A stretch of DNA of 64,000 bases from positions 580,887 through 644,886 of the forward strand of contig MEHQ01002123.1 of NCBI GenBank assembly GCA_008828725.1. The letters are read 5' to 3'. The stretch is from Saccharina japonica. Lineage: Eukaryota > Sar > Phaeophyceae > Laminariales > Laminariaceae. The notes beneath the pieces are model-generated. The model saw only the letters and a program-made list of their open reading frames with translations, did not search any database and had not been told where the DNA came from. Positions 54,854-64,000 of this stretch are shown piece after piece. The position numbers were made by a program, and so were the translations under genes. Positions within the stretch are counted from its first letter, which is position 1. The number at the start of each line of letters is the position of its first letter.

Positions 54854-55291
54854 AGCTCTTTTGAAAGAGTTGGGCAGCACAACTGGGTGCTCAAACGCTG
54901 CTGCTGCTGCTGTGCTGATGTCATGCCGCAGCATACAAGCCAACAATACATGAACCCGTTCGAGGACTATAGACTGGGAAGTTGTTTTGGTAACGGTCGT
55001 TTGGTTCAATTTAGTGATGCATTCACAGAACCGGGGACAGCAGATGGCTTCGAGATTCCCGATATCCGGCGGAATCGAATATCGGAGGTCTTGGAGCACT
55101 TCTGGGGCCCTCCTGAAGCGTATACCACTGTAGCCGGGCCGCAAGGGCAACAGCAAGACGAGGCCCCATGCCCCTTTTGTCCAGAGGTTGATGGTGGTTC
55201 TTTGCAAGACTCGATCCAAAAATTGTCAACCAAATCGGCAGAGTCCGCTCTTGCCTCATCGTCAAAACGCGACTATACTATAATACACTAG
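54854..55291 (+). CDS. Possible alternative last exon of the NPC1-like gene, or unrelated intronic ORF
   Basis: After a pyrimidine-rich acceptor TTTTTCTTCAG the frame is open for 145 codons to TAG at 55289-55291, and AATAAA follows at 55335-55340. Its phase (0) matches the end of exon 3. The peptide has a C5 run, then soluble, charged sequence (for example MNPFEDYRLGSCFGNGRLVQ and a CPFCPE motif) without membrane helices, and does not resemble NPC1. Use as a terminal exon would give a soluble luminal-domain product. Alternatively it is an inserted gene fragment. Unrecognised. Confidence 0.35.
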   Translation, partial: SSFERVGQHNWVLKRCCCCCADVMPQHTSQQYMNPFEDYRLGSCFGNGRLVQFSDAFTEPGTADGFEIPDIRRNRISEVLEHFWGPPEAYTTVAGPQGQQQDEAPCPFCPEVDGGSLQDSIQKLSTKSAESALASSSKRDYTIIH

Positions 55292-55528
55292 GCTAGACAC
55301 CAAAATCCGCGCTCTTACACCCCTACGCTCTTGCAATAAAAAACCAAGTAACTCTAAAGCAGAAATGCTGCTGTTTCAAGTGCCGACTCTGAAGCACATG
55401 CGTCAAGTGGAATGCCCTGTGGGTTGACCCCACCTGCCTGTCCTTTCGTTTTTTGGCACTGTCTGTTACCCCCGCACCGCTTTTGTTACCATTAATTATT
55501 ATCGTTGATGTGTTACCGTTGATTGCAG

Positions 55529-55669
55529 AGGACGGACGACTTGACAGGAGGGTCGGGTAGAGTGCTCCAGGCGGATGTGGTTGTCGATGGAGATTCGGCT
55601 TGCCGGATCTACGACTCGTGCAAGAGCGTCGCTATCGTGGGAGAAACGACTGCCATGCAGTCGGGATTG
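55529..55669 (+). CDS. NPC1: NPC1-like gene, exon 4 (YDSCKSV motif)
   Basis: Acceptor GATTGCAG, donor GGATTG|GTGAGA, 47 codons, phase 0 on both sides. It contains CRIYDSCKSVAIVGETTAMQ, the equivalent of the F-x-x-x-[LI]-Y-[ED]-S-C-K-D/S-V segment of NPC1 that packs next to the sterol-binding pocket. Joins directly to exon 3. Confidence 0.9.
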
Positions 55670-55834
55670 GTGAGAACCGTCACAAGGCGACAGTACGTAG
55701 TCACACCGGGTATATACAGTGGGTACCCCGACTTAAAATAGGGCACACTACTGTAAGAGAATAGTGCAGTTTAGAGAGGCCAAATCGGCTGGACCCGCCT
55801 ACACTATACCTGTATATCTCCCACTGCGCATAAG

Positions 55835-55950
55835 GGAGAAGGCTACTGCTGTAGTGTCATAAGGGAGAAGGCTACTGCTCTAGTGTCATAAGGGAGAAGG
55901 CTACTGCTGTAGTGTCATAAGGGAGAAGGCTACTGCTGTAGTGTAGTTAA
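55835..55950. repeat. Tandem repeat in intron 4 (about 30-bp unit)
   Basis: Four units of CATAAGGGAGAAGGCTACTG with CTGTAGTGT. The neighbouring part (55720-55990) shares TACCCCGACTTA and GAGAAGGCTA with 10488-10590, so it is a member of another dispersed repeat. Confidence 0.9.
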
Positions 55951-56440
55951 GAGGCGTGTTTTCGGCCTGTACCACACGTGTAATACGACACCTCTCGCAA
56001 GTCGGAGTACTCGTTGTGCATATAAAACCTGATGCGGTAATTCCTGATACAGACAAAGCGCAGGGCCCCCTACATAGCGGCACTGAGATTTATACTCGTA
56101 CCTCGTACCAGTTGTGGTTGTTGCGCTCGTCGTTGTTTTTTCTCCGGTCGTTCACGACCACAGTGCGGAGTTGGTTATTGCTTTGCAGGACGTGGACTCC
56201 CCTAACTGCTGCTGTTGTTTTTGTATCAGTGTCGTCCCTTGGACTTGTGTAACGACCAAAGACATGTAGTCTGTTCCGTTGCATAGTTATATTTATACAG
56301 TAGGAGGTTTAGCAGCAGGCCACAGCATCATGTGACTCGTGTTTCTTCCACGATATTGTTGCTGCTTCTCTTGAGCTACGTTCTCGCTTTGACTCGGTTT
56401 GGCTCGCTTGGGCTTTTGGAATACATGCACATGTTGGCAG

Positions 56441-56507
56441 GGTCTGCTCAAGTTTCAAATGCAAACAGGCGCGGTGGGGCATGGCGAGTACTTCTTTCTG
56501 TCCTTCG
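56441..56507 (+). CDS. NPC1: NPC1-like gene, exon 5
   Basis: Acceptor GTTGGCAG, donor TCCTTCG|GTGAGT, 67 bases, phase 0 in and phase 1 out. Peptide GLLKFQMQTGAVGHGEYFFL follows on naturally from exon 4 at the place where NPC1 has a beta-strand and G-rich turn. Confidence 0.8.
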
Positions 56508-56753
56508 GTGAGTGCCTTCTGCCTGCGCGTGATGGCCTGCACCTGCGGCGTAGACTACCCACATGCATGTGTTTCGTACCTGTCACATAACATAGCATAT
56601 CATAGCATAGCTTACTCCAAGACGTTGGGCATATAGCCGGCGTGTTGGATAGTACTGCTGCATAAAATAGAGGATGTTAATAATAATGGGGCGTCGATAA
56701 CCAAGTCCGATTTTCGTCGATTTTATCGCTTCCTCTCGTTTGTTTCTATCCAG

Positions 56754-56955
56754 CGAACGGGAGCGCGGAATCGACTGTGGGGGACGATGCCCGCGTGCAA
56801 GCGAGCAGGGCCCTTGAAGCCCCTGCGAGCCAAGTCGAGCAAAGCCCGTCTGCTCTGTATGTAGAAACCCTCTCTTGCGAGTCGTTCTACGACCCAGGAA
56901 GCTCGACGGTACCTTTCGCCTATCCCCCTTCAACGGAGCACCTAACTTCTTGCAG
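56754..56955 (+). CDS. NPC1: NPC1-like gene, exon 6
   Basis: Acceptor TTTCTATCCAG, donor TGCAG|GTCAGC, phase 1 in and phase 2 out. It encodes a variable, partly acidic linker (NGSAESTVGDDARVQ) and then two cysteines (TLSCESFYDP and EHLTSC). NPC1 has a poorly conserved loop here, ending in the C-x-C-x-x-C cluster that is completed by exon 7. Confidence 0.75.
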
Positions 56956-57477
56956 GTCAGCTCTTCCAAAATTGAGATTCAACATAAAAATCAGCAGGAC
57001 GTTACTTCACTGCGCTAGTGTCGAGGCCTATATTCACAGCACCTATAGATCGGCGAGGGGCCTGCGTTTTTTTATGCCGTAGCGCCTCTGCCTGGTTTGC
57101 GCAACCATCTCGCTTTTCTACGATGTTGCGAAGAGCTCGGTAGAGAGCCTATTGCAGCACTACAGTGGTACAGCACACGGCGGTACAACCTGGTGCAGCG
57201 CAGTGTCTTAAAGTGCAATGGCGCATTACCACGCACTGCAGTTACACGCGTTCTATGTAATTGAGTAGGAGTCTACGAGGCCAGAACACTGCGCTTAACG
57301 CATAGCAGGTGCCTGGTACGGGTGCATCATACGAAGCGATCTCACGTTGCGTTTGGCCCCCCGAGGTGGTTAGTACACTGTTAATGTTCTACCATACAAC
57401 CGCCTCTCCTTGCTTCAAAAACACGGTGCCTTGGCCTGGCTACTGCGCTTGCTAAATATTGTTGGTGACTGCGCCCT

Positions 57478-57580
57478 GCTGTGTTGTGTTGTGCTGTGTT
57501 GTGGTGCTGTGCTGTGCTGTGTGGTGTGGTGCGGTGTGGTGCGGTGTGGTGCGGTGTGCTGTGCTGTGCTGTGCGTTATT
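57478..57580. repeat. TGTGC/TGTGG-rich low-complexity tract in intron 6
   Basis: Irregular GTGCTGTG and GTGCGGTG units. A shorter similar tract is at 57716-57765, just before exon 7. Confidence 0.9.
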
Positions 57581-57771
57581 TATGCCGAAATACCGTCCAT
57601 GTAAAGGTGCTCTTGGTTGGATGGCCCAGGGATGGATCGAAAGAACCCTGCCAAATACGAAGCAGACCGGTCGAGCTCTTGTACAGATTGCTTGTTGCCA
57701 AAAGCCGTGGGTGACGTGCTGTGGTATGCTGTGGTGTGATATGGTATGGTGTGCTGTGCTGTGCTTGACAG

Positions 57772-57874
57772 GTGTGACTATTGCGAGGCCGCGTGCTCAG
57801 GGGGGGGGGCGATCGACGTGGACGTGAGCAACGAAAGGCCAATACCGGTGTTTGATGGGTTCGGGTTCGGCCTG
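57772..57874 (+). CDS. NPC1: NPC1-like gene, exon 7 (CxYC linker)
   Basis: Acceptor TTGACAG, donor GGCCTG|GTGAGC, phase 2 in and phase 0 out. Peptide RCDYCEAACSGGG follows the final SC of exon 6, giving the C-x-C-x-x-C-x-x-x-C cluster that closes the NPC1 luminal N-terminal domain. Then comes a linker IPVFDGFGFGL heading to the first membrane helix. Confidence 0.88.
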
Positions 57875-59337
57875 GTGAGCACTACTGAAGTACTAAAAAC
57901 TGCAGTGGCGTCATTCACGGCTCAAAATTAGTAGTCCCATGGACAGAAGGTGCTGTCACCTTGGGTGGCGCCTCATGTTATCCAGGAATTTCCACCAGTC
58001 AGTACACTCCTTACTACAAGTTCACCGATAAGAAACTTGCGGTACGGTATTTACTGTGGTCGTACTGGTACCATAGTTCTGGGCTGGTAATGATTTCAGT
58101 AGTATACACACTGTTGTTAATATGATAAGACACGAGCTGGTTCAACTTAAAAAACGGTAGTTCTCTCCCCCACGAATGTCGGCAGCAGCGTCTACTCGAA
58201 TGGAACATAATTTATACTGCTATCATACTGACCACCATGAACGACGGAAAAGGATGACATCACCGTTTTTTTAGTTGAGATCCTATGGCTGGCGCTAGCG
58301 GAGAAAATGTATCCCGACCAACCGCGGGCCTTAAATACGACCAGTAACAGGCAGACAGGCGTTTCCATTGGAAGGACGGCCCGGTTCCAGGTACTTCAAG
58401 GCATGTCTGTACATTTTTTCGCCCAAAACATCGAACATCTGACCTGCGTATGTTCAATATTAAGCAAAATACCGTACATCACCAAAAATCTGTCCTATGC
58501 TGAAACTAATTATGTACAGGGCAATGCTTTATTTGTGCACTTTTTCCGCCCAAAAGTCCAAATGGCCCCGCCGGTCTTGAGTGATAGATGCACAAGTGTT
58601 TTCTATCCTTCCCGAGGACTGACCCACGTTTTTTTTATTATGTTTTGAATCGCAGAAAACATACTTCGTATAGTCTAAGGTGGTCCAACCCCCCCCCCCC
58701 CCCCCCCTCCACGCCGAAAAATCAGGCAAACAAACAAACAAAACCACCCTGTTGGATGAGGTGTTCGTAAGGACTCATAGGAGACGTGCAAAAAATTGAT
58801 GGCTTGACCCGAAAAAAAGGCGTGGACTTTGACTGGGGAGTAAATTTCCGTCGATTTACTTGAACCAGCCTTTATCGTATACCAGGTAACGTTGAAGGAT
58901 TGCTGTTTTTAAGTACATCATTTCGTGGTTTTGGATAACTCATTGCCCCATTGCCTCCACTAGCCGCACTCGTAGATTGGCCCTACTGACTGTAGTAGTA
59001 TCAGAGTACCAGGTAGCAGCAATAGCAGAAGTAGTTTTAATAGTACTAGTAGTAGTAGTGGTGCTAGTGGTAGTCGTATTAGTGCTTGCAACGTTTCGGG
59101 AAACAACGCTGGGCGCTCCTCGAAGAATGCTACTGTAACGCCATCGACCGCCGTATACTAGTAATGTAGTAATGTAATAATGTTGCTGTTACAGAAAGTT
59201 GTCACAGCAGGGTGTGATAATTGCACCTCAAAGCCCAATGCAGTTGCGCTACCAGTGCTTTGTGCTGTGTGCTTTTGTGTCGAAGGAGCCTTCGCCTGGT
59301 CAGGTACCATGAACCGTATTATTGTTGTATGTCTCAC

Positions 59338-59475
59338 TGACTTTGGTGAAGATGTGTGACTTTGCCCAAGATGTGTGACTTTGGCTATGATGTGTGACTT
59401 TGGTCGAGATGCGTGACTTTGGCCAAGATGCGTGACTTTGGTCAAGATGTGTGACTTTGGGTCAAGATGTGTGAC
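59338..59475. repeat. 18-bp minisatellite in intron 7
   Basis: Seven to eight units of GATGTGTGACTTTGGCCA and variants. Confidence 0.95.
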
Positions 59476-60256
59476 TTTAGTGAAGATGTGAATATGTGTT
59501 ACGTTACCATGTTATGGATTGCGAGGTGAGATATTTGCCAAGAACAAACGTGTGAGCAATGCCAAGCGTGCAGCAACTGCATCATGATTCACGCAAAACG
59601 CGCATGCAATGTGTTTCACTACTGTGTCAATATGAATTGTAATTATTTATACTGCTGGTAGCACTTTTGTTTCTCTTCTACGTCGACTCGATCTGCAGTT
59701 CAGTGTTAAAATTCGGTCTTATGTGCTCTTCTTCTTCCTTGCGTCGCAAAAACTGCTGCTGGATGCTGTTTTGGTGGCCTCCAGTAGAACTTTCTGGCTG
59801 GTACCTAGATAGTTTGAAATTATGGTTGGTATGTACAGTGTACAGTACAGTACGTGACATGTGTTGATTATTATGACGTCAAGTATTTCAGGCTGATTTT
59901 TCTTTTTATTCAAGAATTCACTGCTACTCTGTTTGTAAACATTTGGGCTCAGCGAGAACCGCCACTCTTAATCCTATACAAAATACTTTTAAGAGGCTAT
60001 GCTCAACGTTGACATGACAATAAGACGGTAAGACAATAAACCGCAAGCCTTGGCCAAACTACTGCTGTAGGAGAATGGTGACTTCTGTCGCCTAGTGCTG
60101 TATACCGGTATACCAGGTGGTACTACTGGACCAGATAAGCGATGAGACTGCTGTCGACTGTCGCCTGCCTCCCCTGCTGGCTGAAATAAGTGGTGAAGTG
60201 CTGTACTGCTTGTTGGAGGGCTCGAAGTGCTGTAGTGCTGTACAGCAGTTATCTTG

Positions 60257-60365
60257 TTCGATCGCTGAAAGCGCTATACTCGTAGCGCGTGCGAGTTGCC
60301 AAAAGTTCGATGAAAATCGACGAGCAATGAGCAATGGGAACACTGAAACCTCCGCGCGATAAAAA
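60257..60365 (+). repeat. SINE body fragment
   Basis: GAAAGCGC, a TATACTCGTA insertion, then GTTCGATGAAAATCGACGAG and CCGCGCGATAAAAACG. Closest to the SINE at 31576-31790. Confidence 0.75.
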
Positions 60366-60404
60366 CGTAAACACTGCTGCCTCCTTGCGTCATGTGCATT
60401 ATGT

Positions 60405-60700
60405 TTCATTTCAGGATTCCCGTTGTTTTATTGTCTTTTTGTTCGTATTGTTCTGGTTTGGCTCGTGTCGTTGTGTTCTCGTACCCGGTACGTTGGCACT
60501 TCACTTGCTTCATCCATTCAATTGCGTTTATTATGTTTTTGTTTGTTTGTTTGTTTGTTTGTTTTTTTCTCTGTCTGACAGTCTTGTGACCACATAATTT
60601 GTATCTCTCTAGGATTAGGAATCAGGACAGGAACTGGGTGTACTGATGTACTGTAGTTGGGTAGAAATAACGGGCTTAATGTGAAGACAACACACACCAA
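60405..60700 (-). repeat. Family B (subfamily 2)
   Basis: GTACCCGGTACGTTGGCACT, a GTTT microsatellite expansion (60540-60565), TCTTGTGACCACATAATTTG, ACTGGGTGTACTGATGTACT and CTTAATGTGAAGACAACACA. It carries TACTGTA where the copy at 43850-44096 has TA. Confidence 0.9.
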
Positions 60701-61250
60701 AGCCAAGTATCAGGGGCGAAAAAGGAAGACACCTGTGAGCTGTGAGCTGTGACGACGGCTTGCCCAGAATCTCGCTGAGCGTTAAACTCGTACGACCCCT
60801 CTACGACCGCACTCACTCCTGTTTCGGGGAAAAACTACTTGAAATTAGACGGAGGTATTTGATATTTGTTTGTTTACAGTTATTAGTATTAATAGTGCAG
60901 TTCTAAAAGCGACGACTAATATGAAGTGGGAAGTAAACGTCATGATTAAGGCGATTAAGTGGGAACTGAAGGTGACGATTAATATTAACTGGGAACTTAG
61001 CGTGATCAATGTAGCAGTACCAGCATTATCCTAAGACTAATTCCAAGTACTGTAGTTTGTCCCGAAAAACGTATGGTAAGACGACTTTTCTTCTTAACTT
61101 TTCTCCTTTTTGTTCTTGACCGCCCCGCCGACCACCCTGCCCTTCGCCTCGCTTCTTGCTTCTTGTCTTGTTGCCTGCTATTTGTTTCGCGCTATTTGTT
61201 TCGCGCGTTTCGTTTGGTGCTATTTGTTTGGTGACATTTTTGTGGTCCAG

Positions 61251-61312
61251 GTGGGTGGCGTTTATGCTGCCGTCGCGAGCTGTACTGCGGCGCTTTTTTG
61301 GTGGAGGCGACG
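61251..61312 (+). CDS. NPC1: NPC1-like gene, probable exon 8 (first membrane segment)
   Basis: Acceptor GTGGTCCAG after a T-rich tract, phase 0. The peptide VGGVYAAVASCTAALFWWRR is a membrane helix ending in arginines, as expected for the first helix after the luminal domain. The likely end is GACG|GCAAGT, again a GC-type donor, phase 2; reading on would hit a stop at 61358. The next exons are not in the window. Less certain than exons 2-7 because it is short. Confidence 0.55.
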
Positions 61313-64000
61313 GCAAGTATTCATGAAGCACAAGAGGCCGGGATTCATGACGTCGACATAGTACATATAAATAGTATACTTACCAGAGTATAAAAAGAAG
61401 GTGGTAGTGATTTATTGATAAAATAATATCATATCATATGATACCGAGCTATCGGTACAACGGTAGCGGGAGGGACCTTGATACCCTATGAATAGTCATC
61501 CCTGTCTTTGGCTGTGGTTTGTTTGGTGCCTTTGAATATTTTTTGCTGTTGCTTTTGTTTGTTGGGTGACTCTTTTTGTATCTACTCGAGTCCTGGTATT
61601 GGCACTATTTAATAGCACTGGTACTGGATATTATTTGCTATAAGTGCTATAAGTGCTAGAAGTGCTAGAAGCAGATGGGAGAGGGGTTAAGGTTGGAACT
61701 TTGGAGACTGGAGACCGGAGACGGTTTCGAAGGCCAGGCAGGGCGTGCAGTCTCTATCAAAACCAGGATATACGGTGGGTAACACAGCTTAGCTTATAGG
61801 GGTCGTCGCCGGTGGTATGTGCAGCCTACCGTAGCAGACGACAGCCGTGGCATGCATTCTCTGGTTGGCTGTAAGTCGGTTCGTGTTGTTTCTCAGTACA
61901 TAAGCTCCAAGTTTCGAATGCTTGTATTAACTATTAATGAACTGCCGTATCGGACTTGGTGCTGCCTGCAATGCATTCGTGCGAGGTTTGAGTTGTGAGA
62001 AGATGTGACAAGCAGCGTTCGCATGGCAGTTTTGCTCTTCTCTTGTTTCCTTTCTTCCTGCAAAACGGCACATGGCACATGCATGGTATGTCATGGCTTG
62101 TCATGGCATGCCGATTGACATACCTATATACTCTACTTACCGGTATTCGTATTACGCTACGAGTATACCGGCATTCTTTCTTGATCTCGTGAAGGCTGTG
62201 GTTTTTGGGGCGAGCGGCCCTAAACACTACCTGGTAGTATATATCATACGTTATACAAGAGGTTGTACTGCTAATAATGAATCTGAGGTAGAGAGAAAGA
62301 CATTTCGTGCCCGAAGTTTCCAACAATAGGATAATAATAGCGGTGCCAGTGCGAGACGACCGGTATTCTGTGTATGCGTATGTATGAGCACGGCAACTAC
62401 ACAGCCATTGGGTATCTTTGAGTCCCTACGGTATACAGTAGTATACCTGTGTCGAGAGGCGAAGCGCCTCTCTCATAGCCCAAGATGAGAACACGAGAAT
62501 GAGGATTACGTTTGAAGTAAGACGTAGTAAAAAGGCCCACCGGAATGGTGCTCCGTCTCGAACGAGATGCGTGGTCAATGGTCGAGCTCGCTAAGGATGC
62601 GGGTACGGGGGTCCAGGTGTAAGAAGAAATGCACTTTCAATGCCCCGGAGAGCATCAGCATCCATAAACCGCCATGCCACCCCCACACTATGCCGTGGAC
62701 GCGTGCCACAATAATAGAGGCACCACTTTTGCCGGTTTTGTTTTTCTGAATGACCGGGCTCCGCAATCTAAAATGTCCCTTAAGTTCGTTCCTGGGTTTC
62801 AATACGTTTCATATTATGGTCAGACGCATGCTACCACAGAGGTGCACCATGTTTTTCACAGGAGCTGACTAGGGCTACGATAGGGGAGGGGGGTATCCCA
62901 ATTGTCACAACCACGTTTACGTCACTCGGACGAGTGACTTTGTAACTCACTCAAAATAAGCAAATACAAATTGAACCGTGGCCGCAGAGTAACAAACAAG
63001 CCCATGGCAGTGCGTTTCTCGAAAAAAACAATGCTCAAAAAGTTGACATTGCAACGAAATATTGATGGGGTTACTCTCGGGTCGAGTGGCTCTGGTTGGC
63101 TGAACATATCGGGCTTGAAAGCAGTCCCCCTATCGTGGCAGCAGTCAGCTCCTTAGTTACAAGAGCGCTATGCCTCTACCCAAACTGATTTTGGAGGAAA
63201 GTAAAAGTGCTATCCGGAGCAATCCCACGGTAGGGAGGGTACCACTTTTTGGCTCAATATTTTCTGACCGGTTGGGCTCCTCACGTGAGTAACCACCGGA
63301 TAATGCTATCATTTNCTAAGGCAGGCAACAAACGAGTACGCCCCCCCCCCGCGCGCGCGCGCCCCCTCGTCAATTGTCAATTAATTGTCGTTTCACAACA
63401 GTTTGTTCCGCCGATTCTAACCGGCACAACAGAAACGCCTCGACTCTGAGCACAATATATTAGGCCCTACTCGTAGCCTTTAAGGCTCGCTGTAAGGGCC
63501 GTTCAGGCTAATGGCTAAGGCTCGCCGCGGGCGAAACAGATTGGGGGTGAGGCAAATGTTAAGGCAAAAGCCTCAACGAGCCTTCCAGGTATATCTCAAG
63601 CCGGGAAAACATGCGCAGATAAGCTATCGTTCACGAAGATAGGCACGAACCTTAAAACGCGTGCCAGAGGGAAGTGCAGGGCTCGTGACGAGATCGACAT
63701 GGTATCATTCTCATGTCCCCTATACACCGGGGGGTCCCGGCATATGTGCCTGCCTCCTCCGTCATCGACGGTGCCTATCTATGCTCTCGCTGGTGCGCAT
63801 ATGTATGCTCTTTGCTGCGCTCACAATCATCACCGTCAAGCATACTGGCCATCCAAGCATCCAAGCAAAAACGCTATATGGATGGCGTTGCAATGCCTCA
63901 AGGCCGTGTTTTTACCAGCGCGGAATGCGCAGAATGACGTCCCGACACCGCTTGCTCTGGTTTATATAGGATTTACTGTAGTATGTAACATAGTATATAT
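61313..64000. other. Probable intron 8 of the NPC1-like gene, mixed repeats
   Basis: No further NPC1 exon recognised. TTTTTGGCTCAA followed by a CTGACCGG-type word at 63248-63283 matches 52213-52252 and partly 62744-62766, an unclassified dispersed repeat. AAGGCTCGCCGCGGGCGAAA at 63517 resembles the flank at 32425. One N at 63315. A CG dinucleotide run lies at 63350-63361. Confidence 0.5.

Larger units (their letters stand above)
57875..61250. other. NPC1-like gene, large intron 7
   Basis: About 3.4 kb with a C20 run (58689-58708), a TAGTAGTAG patch (59043-59060), a minisatellite (59338-59475), a SINE fragment (60257-60365) and a family B element (60405-60700). No exon recognised. Confidence 0.6.

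Noticed and set aside
59338-59475. CRISPR-like regular repeats (also 53255-53645)
   Set aside because: The units are contiguous with no unique spacers and the genome is eukaryotic; they are minisatellites.
1-64000. LTR retroelements, retrovirus-like, Polinton-like or other virus-derived sequence
   Set aside because: No long terminal direct repeats with primer site, and no reverse transcriptase, integrase, capsid or polymerase motif was recognised.

Overview
The window is nuclear eukaryotic DNA. It carries two recognisable host genes, both broken into short exons by introns of about 0.8 to 12 kb, and is otherwise packed with small non-autonomous repeats. Split genes with GT-AG and GC-AG introns, tRNA-derived SINEs, many short inverted-repeat elements, TTAGGG-like interstitial repeats and the character of the NPC1-like protein together suggest a large-genome alga, perhaps a stramenopile such as a brown alga. 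That lineage call is inference. Apart from one N at 63315 the sequence is gap-free.

Left part (1-16.2 kb): a minus-strand gene whose exons at 16.2, 3.8, 3.5, 2.3 and 1.05 kb look like an inositol-polyphosphate 5-phosphatase-type (endonuclease/exonuclease/phosphatase fold) protein. Four of the five join in consistent splice phase. The 3' end and catalytic motifs lie beyond the left edge. Its first intron of about 12 kb is a nest of elements: SINE pieces, a 1.55-kb foldback element, a truncated MITE, and two terminal-inverted-repeat (TIR) elements that carry GC-rich, gene-like cargo.

Middle (16.2-49.6 kb): mostly repeats. These are a tRNA-derived SINE family, a second A-tailed family (called B here) whose 5' end is a GT run, a 38-bp-TIR MITE family (D), PIF/Harbinger-like elements with TTA/TAA target duplications, TA-flanked MITEs, two more foldback elements, and several unclassified dispersed repeats (E, G, I). 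Two short minus-strand exons at 37.7-38.2 kb join in phase and mark an unrecognised gene. A possible plus-strand exon sits at 29.0 kb.

Right part (49.7-64 kb): a plus-strand Niemann-Pick C1 (NPC1)-like sterol-transporter gene. Seven exons encode the signal region, the cysteine-rich luminal N-terminal domain and the start of the linker, with an eighth possible exon at the first membrane segment. The splice phases are consistent. The rest lies beyond the right edge. Two of its introns look like GC-AG introns, and one contains a possible alternative last exon followed by AATAAA. Its introns hold several minisatellites.

The most unusual general signal is a set of short words of the form TA-core-TA (TACTGCTGTA/TACAGCAGTA, TACCAGGTA/TACCTGGTA, TACGAGTA/TACTCGTA, TACCGGTA, TACTGTA, CTATTAATAG), scattered by the dozen through non-coding DNA. 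Comparing paralogous repeat copies shows several of them arose as small insertions at a TA. They resemble, but are not proven to be, excision footprints of TA-targeting transposons.
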